Assembly (NCBI GenBank): GCA_036834985.1
Contig: DAITMV010000030.1
Coordinates: 1 to 21,644, forward strand
Direction of reading: 5' to 3'
Length of the DNA stretch: 21,644 bases
DNA from: DAITMV01 sp036834985
Lineage (GTDB): Bacteria > Pseudomonadota > Gammaproteobacteria > Burkholderiales > Burkholderiaceae_B
Translations under genes and position numbers: made by a program
Shown: piece after piece, positions 1 through 6,800 of the stretch
Layout: every line of letters starts with the position of its first letter
How positions within the stretch are numbered: position 1 is the first letter of the stretch
The notes under the pieces: model-generated
What the model saw: only the letters and a program-made list of their open reading frames with translations
What the model was told of the DNA's origin: nothing
Databases searched by the model: none

Positions 1-508
1 CCACATTCACCTGGGCCCCGGGGGCAAACAACACGCCGTTGGGGTTCACAAGGAACACCTGTCCGTTGGCATTGATCGCCCCTTGAATCACCGAGACATC
101 ACTGCCCAGCACCCGGTTGAGCGCCACGGCGCTGGCGCCGGGCTGCACAAAGTTCACCGTGTTGCCTTGGCCAACGCTAAAACCGCTCCAGTCCAGCACC
201 GCACGCTGGCTGCCCTGGGTAATGGTCATGCTATTGCCCGACTGCGCAATGCTCGCCTGCCCGGCGGTCACTTGCCCGCCGGTGGGCAGGTCTGCTGCGT
301 GCGCAAGGCCGCCCCCCATGACCGCATCTCCCATCGCTGCACCGCCCACAACCGCTCCGTTTAAGGCCAAGGCAGATAACAACGAGGTCAACAGCGTTTT
401 GCTGGATTTACCGCGTCCGCGGGTCAGCTCAGAAACCACCACCCACGCCTGGTGGTGGGGATTCCATACAAGTTTATAAGAACGATTTAGGGTGGCGTGC
501 TTGGACAT
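1..508 (-). CDS. TpsA-type filamentous hemagglutinin-like exoprotein (N-terminal part, cut by the window edge)
   Basis: This reading frame starts at the ATG at 508 and stays open for 169 codons to the left edge, so only the N-terminus is visible. Residues 8-33 match the extended signal peptide region of large type V secreted proteins: YKLVWN, then WVVVSEL, then basic residues RGRGK. A hydrophobic stretch (about 39-70) follows, with a likely cleavage site near AHA-AD at 69-72. From there the hemagglutination-activity (TPS) domain begins, with the hallmark pieces NRVLGSDVSVIQG (131-143) and FLVNPNGVLFAPG (152-164). Known TpsA proteins cross the inner membrane by Sec and the outer membrane through a TpsB/FhaC-like partner; no tpsB is visible here and it may lie off the left edge. 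There is no clear Shine-Dalgarno before the ATG. Adhesin, toxin (CdiA-like) and other cargo cannot be told apart without the C-terminus. Confidence 0.9.
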   Translation of the reverse strand, partial: MSKHATLNRSYKLVWNPHHQAWVVVSELTRGRGKSSKTLLTSLLSALALNGAVVGGAAMGDAVMGGGLAHAADLPTGGQVTAGQASIAQSGNSMTITQGSQRAVLDWSGFSVGQGNTVNFVQPGASAVALNRVLGSDVSVIQGAINANGQVFLVNPNGVLFAPGAQVNV

Positions 509-567
509 AATAGGCTTTAGCTAGGAATAAGCGAATAATCGGTCGAGTCTAGCAGAGCCGTTTTGCC

Positions 568-586
568 GAAGATTACGGAAGATTAC
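568..586. repeat. Two direct copies of a 9-base word with 10-bp period upstream of the exoprotein gene
   Basis: GAAGATTAC occurs at 568-576 and again at 578-586, so the copies lie on the same face of the helix one turn apart. On the minus strand the word reads GTAATCTTC and sits 60-80 bases upstream of the exoprotein start codon. Direct repeats with about 10-11 bp spacing are typical of response-regulator sites of the OmpR/PhoB type, but the regulator here is unknown and a chance duplication is possible. Confidence 0.35.
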
Positions 587-614
587 ATCCTTGACCGCAG
601 GGTTTATCAGACAC

Positions 615-644
615 AAAAAAAGCAGCCCGAAGGCTGCTTTTTTT
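615..644 (-). terminator. Symmetric intrinsic terminator after the fadL-like gene
   Basis: A perfect stem AGCAGCC / GGCTGCT (621-627 and 632-638) with a CGAA loop is flanked by A-runs (615-620) and T-runs (639-644). The A and T tracts make it work in both directions on paper. It starts 19 bases beyond the fadL-like stop codon, so it most likely ends that minus-strand transcript and insulates the exoprotein gene downstream of it. Confidence 0.85.
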
Positions 645-662
645 GAGAACGCTTGGTTCACA

Positions 663-2054
663 TCAGAAGCGCTGGTTCAGCTGCACCCCGATGAAGTCAA
701 CATCCGCTTTCACAACACCGGTGTAGCTTTGTACGATCGGCGGTGTGATCTGCTTGTTGTTACCCACCGGCGCATCTTTGAACTTGATGCGCTCGTAACC
801 AAAGTTAAACTGGGCATCGCGGTTCAGCTCCAGGCCACCACCCAAGGCGTAGAAAATACGATCACTGTCAGGCAGTGTTGGCACGCGCAACTGATCGCTG
901 ACCACACTGTTTTCCTTGGCGATACCGGCACGCAATGTCAGGCGACGGTACGGGCGGTAGTTCAGGCCCAGTGCAATCTTTTTAGCCACCTGGAAATCCT
1001 GCGGTACATCTTCCAGCACAGAGCCATCGGCACGGCGCGTAAATTTCAGCTTGGTGACGGTGAAGTTTTGGCGGATAAAGCTGGCCATGACATCCAGTTT
1101 GGGGTTCACGTTAAAAAACCCGGATATGTTCAATTCATCAGGCAAGGTGATGTCCTGATCAACCGTCTGGTTTTCACCCAACTGCGCGCCTTGTGCCGGG
1201 CTGGCTGTCGACAGGGTATTCACGAAGTTTTTCTGCGCAGCATCCTGCTCGATGTGCAGATAACCCTTGTTCTTGAATTTTGTTTTTGGACGATAGCCAA
1301 TACCAAAACGCATGCGCTCGGTGGGCTCAAACATGGCACCCACCTGCGCGTTGAACGCATTGCCAAACACACGGATGCTGGCGCTGGACTCTCGCAGGTT
1401 GGTCGCTGCATTTAATACCGGTGCAGGAATACCTGTGACGCCACCCACAGCGGTTGCGTAGTTGATGTGGGTCTTGATGTCGGTAAAGAAGGTCTCGAAA
1501 GACAGGTTACCACCCACGGACAGTTTGTCGGTGAGTTTGTAGCCCAAACCGGTGTTGATACGGATCACCTTCAAATCAGTGTCCGTACTTTGGGTACGGC
1601 CAGGATATTCCTGGGGGTAACGAACCACCAAGCCGTGTGAACCACTGATCGAAGCACCAAACACGGTACGGTCGTTGATGGGCACTGCCAGGTAATTGAA
1701 CGGTGCCACAACGCGGGCAGGCGTATCGCGCTCATAGGTGCGACCTGCGGGCGATGCAGAGCCGTCTTCTGCGGTGTTATCACCGGCGTTACTGATGTAT
1801 TTTGCGCGGACGGTCGGGACAATCACGCCCTGAACCAGTTCGGCACGCTTAAAGCGTGTCAGGGCTGCGGGGTTGGCAAACAAAACGCTGGGGTCGTTGG
1901 CCTCGACTGCCGCGCCTGCATAGGCGTTGCCGATACCGCTGATGTTGTTCTCACTGAGTGCAGTTCCACCTGCAAATACTTGTGAAGCATAGCCAGATAG
2001 TAAAGAAACGATTGCCAAACGAATGGCATAAGCGCGCGGGAGCGGCTTGGTCAT
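663..2054 (-). CDS. fadL: FadL/OmpP1/TodX-family outer-membrane transporter
   Basis: The 463-residue product is a probable outer-membrane beta-barrel of the FadL family, which takes up long-chain fatty acids or other hydrophobic compounds. Residues 1-28 form a Sec signal peptide ending in VFA, and the mature protein begins GGTALSE, the N-terminal hatch region of this family. The family signature follows at about residues 39-66: SGIGNAYAGAA, then DPSVLFANPAALTRF with the conserved NPA at 61-63. The C-terminus ends in phenylalanine (VQLNQRF), as expected for BAM-dependent barrel assembly. GGAG at 2061-2064 precedes the ATG at a good distance. The gene appears monocistronic, with an AT-rich 146-bp upstream region carrying two inverted repeats and a strong terminator behind it. 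Substrate cannot be read from the sequence; related porins carry aromatics such as toluene. Confidence 0.92.
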   Translation of the reverse strand: MTKPLPRAYAIRLAIVSLLSGYASQVFAGGTALSENNISGIGNAYAGAAVEANDPSVLFANPAALTRFKRAELVQGVIVPTVRAKYISNAGDNTAEDGSASPAGRTYERDTPARVVAPFNYLAVPINDRTVFGASISGSHGLVVRYPQEYPGRTQSTDTDLKVIRINTGLGYKLTDKLSVGGNLSFETFFTDIKTHINYATAVGGVTGIPAPVLNAATNLRESSASIRVFGNAFNAQVGAMFEPTERMRFGIGYRPKTKFKNKGYLHIEQDAAQKNFVNTLSTASPAQGAQLGENQTVDQDITLPDELNISGFFNVNPKLDVMASFIRQNFTVTKLKFTRRADGSVLEDVPQDFQVAKKIALGLNYRPYRRLTLRAGIAKENSVVSDQLRVPTLPDSDRIFYALGGGLELNRDAQFNFGYERIKFKDAPVGNNKQITPPIVQSYTGVVKADVDFIGVQLNQRF

Positions 2055-2080
2055 GCATGTCTCCTATATTTTTATGTTTT

Positions 2081-2109
2081 ATGTTCGTGTTTTATCTTAT
2101 ACCGAACAT
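2081..2109. promoter_or_regulatory. 7-bp inverted repeat spanning a -10-like element upstream of fadL (putative operator)
   Basis: ATGTTCG at 2081-2087 and CGAACAT at 2103-2109 are exact reverse complements with a 15-base AT-rich spacer; the half-site centres are 22 bp apart, about two helical turns. The spacer holds TATAAG on the minus strand (2101-2096), a candidate -10 element about 42 bases before the fadL start codon. A dimeric repressor binding here would cover the promoter. The regulator is not identifiable from the site, and no good -35 box is visible. Confidence 0.4.
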
Positions 2110-2140
2110 TTTTCGTTTTAGATCTTGTTAGGAGACTAAT

Positions 2141-2179
2141 AAATAAGTGCATACACGTCTAGTGCAAATTCACTTATTT
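2141..2179. promoter_or_regulatory. 9-bp inverted repeat between glpD and fadL
   Basis: AAATAAGTG at 2141-2149 and CACTTATTT at 2171-2179 are exact reverse complements separated by 21 bases. It lies 22-60 bases after the glpD stop codon and 87 or more bases before the fadL start. It may be a second operator upstream of the fadL promoter, or an imperfect hairpin at the end of the glpKD transcript. The lack of a GC-rich stem and of a T-tract argues against a normal intrinsic terminator. Confidence 0.4.
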
Positions 2180-2200
2180 TGCGCGAATTGTCACGTATTT

Positions 2201-3766
2201 CTATAAAAGGTAATTTGAAGCCAGTGCTGCGAAGTGCGTTTCTTGACTTTTGACCCATGCCTCCTGATGCCCCAGTTCGGATGCGATGATCCGGGCCACC
2301 ACAGGGCTGACCTGCGCGGCTGCCCGGGCATCGAGGAACAGGGCGCGGTGTCGGCGGGCCAATACATCTTCCACGGTTTGGGCCAACTCGTTGCGCACAA
2401 AAAACCGCACGTGCGCCTCGGTGATGTCCAGCTCTGGATGCAGGCGGTGTGTAGCCCCCGGCATCAGCGCGATTTCACGGCGGTCCGTGCCATAGGCATC
2501 AATACCGCCCGGGTGAGCGGCCGCGGTTGCGCCATGCAGCAGCATGTTTTCAGTGTTGCAGGCGCGGCGATCCAACCCACAAACCGCGATGGCCTTGTCC
2601 ACCACTTCGGCGGCCATGCTCCGGTAGGTGGTCCATTTGCCGCCGGTGATGGTGATCAGCCCGGAGGTGGACACCACAATGGTGTGCTCGCGGGAAATCT
2701 GCGCGGTTGACTCGCTGTCATCGGCTTTGACCAAGGGGCGCAGCCCTACAAATACGCTTTTGACATCCGACCGTTTGGGCGCCGGGTGCAGATACATCGC
2801 GGTGGTGTTCAGGATAAACGCCACCTCCTCATCCAGCGGACGGGGCTCAAGCGGCGCATCCGAGCGCGGCGTGTCGGTGGTTCCCAACAGGGTTTTACCC
2901 AGCCAAGGCACCACAAACAGCACACGCCCATCGGGGGTTTTGGGAATCAGCATGGCGTGCCGGGTCGGTGAGAAGCGCTGATCAACCACCAGGTGTACGC
3001 CTTGGCTGGGGGCCAGCATGGTTTTGGAGGACGGGTTGTCCATCTTGCGTACGTCATCAACCCACACACCGGCCGCGTTGATCACGGCTTTGGCTTTAAA
3101 TTCAAGTGTGTCGCCGGCGAGTGCATCACGCGCCACCACCCCTGCAATACGTTCTTTACCCGCCACTGTCGTTTTGAGCAGGCCGGACACCGGCGCATAG
3201 TTGAGCGCCGAGCCGCCCAGATTGAACACGGTTCGCATCAGCGAGATGGCCAGGCGCGCATCGTCAAACTGACCATCAAAATATTGAATGCCACCTTGCA
3301 ATTTGGGGAGCTTGACGGTGGGCAGGTAATCACGGGTCAATGCCTTGGACAACCATTTGCTGGCACCAATCCCCAAGCGCCCTGCCAGCGCATCGTAGAT
3401 TTTCATGCCGATCCAGTAAAACGGCAGCAAATACCAGCGATAGGCAGGAATCACAAATGACAGCGGTTTGACCAGATGAGAGGCATTGCGGGCCAACCGG
3501 CCCCGCTCGGCCAGGGCCTCACGCACCAGGCTGATGTTGCCCTGGGCCAGGTAACGCACACCACCGTGCACCAGCTTGGTGGCCCGGGAGCTGGTGCCTT
3601 TGGCAAAGTCGTGAGACTCAAGCAGCAACACGGAAAAGCCGCGCGCCGCTGCATCCACTGCGGCTCCCAAACCCGTGGCGCCACCACCAATCACAATCAC
3701 ATCCCATATTTTTCCGGATTTGGACTCGCTTCGCAGCGACTGAACCAGCTCTTTGCGTTTAAGCAC
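2201..3766 (-). CDS. glpD: Aerobic glycerol-3-phosphate dehydrogenase (FAD-dependent)
   Basis: The 521-residue protein oxidises sn-glycerol-3-phosphate to dihydroxyacetone phosphate at the inner membrane and passes electrons to ubiquinone. The FAD-binding Rossmann motif is at residues 24-36 (IVIGGGATGLGAA), followed by ESHDFAKGTSSRATKLVHGGVRYL, a GlpD signature in which the TSSR-KLVHGG residues line the cofactor. Further family segments are QYFDGQFDDARLA, NAAGVWVDDVR and ITGGKWTTYR. Length is close to that of E. coli GlpD (about 500). The start codon overlaps the end of glpK by 8 bases, so glpD is translated from the same message and is probably translationally coupled. No glpF or glpR gene lies next to the pair. 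Confidence 0.97.
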   Translation of the reverse strand: MLKRKELVQSLRSESKSGKIWDVIVIGGGATGLGAAVDAAARGFSVLLLESHDFAKGTSSRATKLVHGGVRYLAQGNISLVREALAERGRLARNASHLVKPLSFVIPAYRWYLLPFYWIGMKIYDALAGRLGIGASKWLSKALTRDYLPTVKLPKLQGGIQYFDGQFDDARLAISLMRTVFNLGGSALNYAPVSGLLKTTVAGKERIAGVVARDALAGDTLEFKAKAVINAAGVWVDDVRKMDNPSSKTMLAPSQGVHLVVDQRFSPTRHAMLIPKTPDGRVLFVVPWLGKTLLGTTDTPRSDAPLEPRPLDEEVAFILNTTAMYLHPAPKRSDVKSVFVGLRPLVKADDSESTAQISREHTIVVSTSGLITITGGKWTTYRSMAAEVVDKAIAVCGLDRRACNTENMLLHGATAAAHPGGIDAYGTDRREIALMPGATHRLHPELDITEAHVRFFVRNELAQTVEDVLARRHRALFLDARAAAQVSPVVARIIASELGHQEAWVKSQETHFAALASNYLL

Positions 3767-5252
3767 AGTCCCACCCCCGGGCGCGATCCACGGCTTTATG
3801 CCAACGGGTGATCAGATGATCTCTTTGGTCTTGAGTCATGAGGGGTTCAAATCGTTTGTCCACCTGCCATTGCAGTTGGAGTTGCTGTTCATCTCGATAC
3901 ACGCCTGTGGCCAGCCCTGCCAGATAGGCCACGCCCAGCGCAGTGGTTTCGGTCACCTGCGGACGAACTACGGGCACACCGAGCAGGTCGGCCTGCATTT
4001 GCATCAGCAGATCATTTTTGGAGGCACCGCCATCCACCCGCAACTCCACCAAGGGGTTGGCTCCGTCTTTTTCCATGGCCTGCACCAGATCGACTGTTTG
4101 CAGGGCGATGGATTCAAGGGCTGCCCGCGCAATGTGTGCGTTGGTGGTGCCACGCGTCATGCCGACGATCGTGCCACGTGCGTAGGCGTCCCAATAGGGC
4201 GCGCCCAGACCAACAAACGCAGGTACCAGCACCACGCCATCGGTACTGCCCACCCGGGCTGCCAGCTCTTCCACTTCAGCGGAGGATTTAAACATCCCCA
4301 ACCCGTCTCGCAGCCACTGCACCACGGCACCGGCCATAAAAACGCCGCCTTCGAGCATGTAGGTGGTGCGGCCGTCGCGTTGCCAGCCCACGGTTGTGAG
4401 CAACTTGTTGGCCGAACTCACCGGTTTATCCCCGGTGTTGAGCAACATGAAGCAGCCGGTGCCGTATGTATTTTTGGCCGAACCTGCTGCAAAACAGGTT
4501 TGCCCGAACGTTGCGGCCTGCTGATCACCCGCGACCCCGGCAATCGGAATTTCGGCGCCAAGTATGGCCTGGGTGGTCATGCCCATGATTTGGCTGCTGG
4601 ACACCACCGTGGGCAACACAGCCGCCGGAATATTAAACAGGCTGAGCAGGCGTTCGTCCCACTGCAAGGTGCGGATATTAAACAACATGGTGCGCGAGGC
4701 ATTGCTTACATCGGTGATGTGCTGCCGCCCGCTGGTCAGCCGCCAGATCAACCAGCTATCGACCGTACCAAAGGCCAGCTCGCCGCGTTCGGCTTTGGCG
4801 CGGGCACCTGGCACATGGTCGAGCAGCCATTGAAGCTTGGTCGCGGAAAAGTATGCGTCGAGCTCCAAGCCGGTGATATCACGGATCTGTTCACGAACAC
4901 CCGGCTGCTGGCGTAACTCGTCGCAGCGCTGGGCCGTGCGGCGATCTTGCCACACGATGGCGTTGGCGACCGGTTGCCCGGTGGCCCGATCCCACAACAC
5001 GGTGGTTTCGCGCTGGTTGGTGATGCCAAGGCCGGCCATGTCGGAGGCTTTCAACTGTGCGCGCTCAATGACGTGCTGCGCACAAGTGAGCTGTGTGTAC
5101 CAGATTTCCAGCGGATCGTGCTCAACCCAGCCAGGATGCGGGTAATGCTGGGCGAACTCTTGTTGACTGGCGGCAACAATTTGGCCGCTTTCATCAAAAA
5201 TGATGGCTCGTGAACTGGTGGTACCTTGATCTAGCGCCAAGAGGAAAGCCAT
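3759..5252 (-). CDS. glpK: Glycerol kinase
   Basis: The 497-residue product is a cytoplasmic FGGY-family kinase that phosphorylates glycerol to sn-glycerol-3-phosphate, the substrate of the next gene glpD. The N-terminal phosphate-binding loop LALDQGTTSSRAIIFD (5-20) is exact for the family. Other clear segments are the substrate-binding region TNQRETTVLWDRATGQPV, the GGVFMAGAVVQWLRDGL stretch and the C-terminal RVDGGASKNDLLMQMQADLL signature. Length equals the usual GlpK size. A full AGGAGG ribosome-binding site at 5263-5268 lies 10 bases before the ATG, the strongest such site I noted in the window. It is the first gene of glpK-glpD; the small lipoprotein gene ends 54 bases upstream and may share the transcript. 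Confidence 0.97.
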   Translation of the reverse strand: MAFLLALDQGTTSSRAIIFDESGQIVAASQQEFAQHYPHPGWVEHDPLEIWYTQLTCAQHVIERAQLKASDMAGLGITNQRETTVLWDRATGQPVANAIVWQDRRTAQRCDELRQQPGVREQIRDITGLELDAYFSATKLQWLLDHVPGARAKAERGELAFGTVDSWLIWRLTSGRQHITDVSNASRTMLFNIRTLQWDERLLSLFNIPAAVLPTVVSSSQIMGMTTQAILGAEIPIAGVAGDQQAATFGQTCFAAGSAKNTYGTGCFMLLNTGDKPVSSANKLLTTVGWQRDGRTTYMLEGGVFMAGAVVQWLRDGLGMFKSSAEVEELAARVGSTDGVVLVPAFVGLGAPYWDAYARGTIVGMTRGTTNAHIARAALESIALQTVDLVQAMEKDGANPLVELRVDGGASKNDLLMQMQADLLGVPVVRPQVTETTALGVAYLAGLATGVYRDEQQLQLQWQVDKRFEPLMTQDQRDHLITRWHKAVDRARGWDCA

Positions 5253-5306
5253 ACGCGCCGCGCCTCCTATTATTATTGTGTGTTCTGGGTGGTGTTCAGT
5301 GTCGGT

Positions 5307-5567
5307 TTATTGGGCGGGCTTGTCGCTGCCCGATGCAGCGTCGATGGTTTTTTCAATCACCTTGCCGGTGACGCCGACAGCCGCCCCCGCGACTGACACA
5401 GCCGCGCCTGCGGCAGCACCGGCCACGCCTATGGCGGCACCCGCGGTTGCGCTGGCCACCGCACACGCACCGAGTTGGGAGCATGTCAGGACCATCAGGG
5501 CCAGCACGGCACCTGTGCCCAGATGCGATCGCATCGGGGCCATGTATGTTGTAAACAGGGATTTCAT
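5307..5567 (-). CDS. Small Ala/Gly/Val-rich lipoprotein
   Basis: I chose the ATG at 5567 (86 residues) over a longer reading from a TTG at 5603. A basic-to-hydrophobic signal peptide leads to a lipobox LGAC with Cys35 as the lipidated residue. The mature part is only about 50 residues: a run of A/G/V repeats (about 36-68, pattern AxxGAAxxVAG) followed by a charged tail KVIEKTIDAASGSDK. The repeat could form a membrane-associated helix or glycine-zipper hairpin. The extended -10-like TGCTACACT just upstream (TACACT at 5599-5594) fits the ATG choice but is weak evidence. Similar tiny lipoproteins with glycine-zipper character are common in proteobacteria; their function is mostly unknown. It sits 54 bases before glpK, with no clear functional link. 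Confidence 0.65.
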   Translation of the reverse strand: MKSLFTTYMAPMRSHLGTGAVLALMVLTCSQLGACAVASATAGAAIGVAGAAAGAAVSVAGAAVGVTGKVIEKTIDAASGSDKPAQ

Positions 5568-5643
5568 AAGGGCTTCGCCAAGCAAGAGCAACAAGTGTAG
5601 CAATCTTACTATGGGCCAGGCCCTGCAGGCGCAAACTTTAGAG

Positions 5644-5691
5644 GGCAGTACCCACGAAGTGGGTCACACGCTAGAACGTGGTGAACTGCCA
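5644..5691 (-). other. Nested hairpin structure at the end of the CAP lipoprotein gene
   Basis: GGCAGT (5644-5649) pairs with ACTGCC (5685-5690 region), enclosing a perfect ACCCAC-GAA-GTGGGT hairpin (5650-5664) and a weaker CACACG / CGTG(G)TG hairpin around the stop codon at 5671-5673. There is no T-tract after it on the minus strand, so it is not a standard intrinsic terminator. It could protect the 3' end of the transcript or be a weak stop for RNA polymerase. Confidence 0.3.
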
Positions 5692-6735
5692 GGTGAGGCT
5701 GCGGGTAGTGCCACCAATCTGGCCATCAAACTGAACCCGATACACCGTTGCAGATTTGAGCGGAGATAAAGGGATCACGGCTACGCAGAAGTCGTCCACG
5801 TTTGAGTCGGTGGTGGAAGTCAGCAGTTTGGTGTTGGTAATCTCGGTTTCGCCGGTGCTGGCGACTTCAAAAATCCGAAAACGCATGGTGGTCAAGCTGA
5901 TGCCCGGGTACACCTGCAAGGACACTGGATACCCCACGATATTCTGGCCCGGTACGGGGTCAGGCGATTCCGTATCTGAGGCGAATGTGGGGGGGACATT
6001 GGTTTGGCTGGGGATTGGCCACACCACGATAGGTGCCGATGACGAGGGGGCCAAGGCCATCGACGCGGGCCGTCCATACACAATGGTCAACACCGAGGTG
6101 GTAGACGGTGCTGAGTAGCCTACACCGGCATCAACCAGATCATGACGCAACATGCCCAACCGGTGGTAAATCGCATCGATCAACAAATCATGCAGCACAA
6201 CGCCGCTTTGTACCGGGCGGGAGGCCGCGGTCACTTCGAGCAGACGGTTCCAGCTGTAGGTTTGATAGTTGACGCGATCGGCCAAGGTGCGGCCCGTAAA
6301 ATTTGCAGCCGTGCTGGTGTTTTCGACATGCCCAAACTGGGAGGTTTCCAACTGGTAGGCGGTGTGCTTTTGCGCCGCGTTATTTAGCTGGAACTGCGCG
6401 TTGACTGCCCCCAGGCCCGCCAGGCCACGAATTTGATTGACGCGGTTGAGCACGTCAATTTCGTTTTGGCTCAGGTTGGTGCCGCCCGATATATTGCTGG
6501 ACGACGTACCGCTGGGCGCGGCGCTGAAACTTTCAGGACGCGAGGGGCTTACAAGGCCGCTGGTGTCGGAGGTGCCAGCCGCGACATCGGCTGAAGAACC
6601 CGAGCCGCCGCCTCCGCCGCAGGCCAGCAGGGACAGTGCCAGCACCGTGGCGGTACCGTAGGCAAACAGCCGTTTGAGAGGCGACCGGGCCGTTAATTGC
6701 GTTGATTTGTTTGGAGAAATTGAGTTGAACAACAA
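5671..6735 (-). CDS. CAP (SCP/YkwD-like) domain lipoprotein with C-terminal Ig-like domain
   Basis: The 354-residue product has a signal peptide with lipobox LLAC (Cys39), then a flexible Gly/Ser/Thr-rich linker to about residue 85. Residues 89-222 resemble a CAP domain: ILNRVNQIR-like helix (VLNRVNQIRGLAGLGAV), HTAYQ and FGHVE (124-138), LADRVNYQTYSWNRLLEVTA in the place of the usual RxxxxGY-xxGENIA segment, and AIYHRLGMLRHDLVDAGVGYS matching the SPxHRxNIL...GVGY segment. Residues about 245-354 look like a bacterial Ig-like domain ending TWQFTT. CAP proteins are extracytoplasmic; bacterial ones have no single known activity. The start appears to be TTG at 6735, with GGTGAG 8 bases upstream; no in-frame ATG exists after the stop upstream of it. 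It stands alone between rlmJ and the small lipoprotein, all on the same strand. Confidence 0.8.
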   Translation of the reverse strand: MLFNSISPNKSTQLTARSPLKRLFAYGTATVLALSLLACGGGGGSGSSADVAAGTSDTSGLVSPSRPESFSAAPSGTSSSNISGGTNLSQNEIDVLNRVNQIRGLAGLGAVNAQFQLNNAAQKHTAYQLETSQFGHVENTSTAANFTGRTLADRVNYQTYSWNRLLEVTAASRPVQSGVVLHDLLIDAIYHRLGMLRHDLVDAGVGYSAPSTTSVLTIVYGRPASMALAPSSSAPIVVWPIPSQTNVPPTFASDTESPDPVPGQNIVGYPVSLQVYPGISLTTMRFRIFEVASTGETEITNTKLLTSTTDSNVDDFCVAVIPLSPLKSATVYRVQFDGQIGGTTRSLTWQFTTF

Positions 6736-6800
6736 AATAAAAGCTCACCGCCTACATACATCAGGCGTAGCATAAAGGCTTATGGGTGAGCTGCATAGGG

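Noticed and set aside
435..456. ACCACCA / TGGTGGT inverted repeat within the exoprotein gene
   Set aside because: It falls on the codons for the conserved signal-peptide stretch with HHQ and WVVV, so protein sequence explains it.
591..1415. 274-codon plus-strand frame
   Set aside because: It is antisense to the fadL-like gene, has no family features and no ribosome-binding site; the minus-strand frame has a signal peptide and barrel signatures.
3753..4916. 387-codon plus-strand frame
   Set aside because: It mirrors glpK on the opposite strand; its His/Gly-rich composition is typical of an antisense shadow frame.
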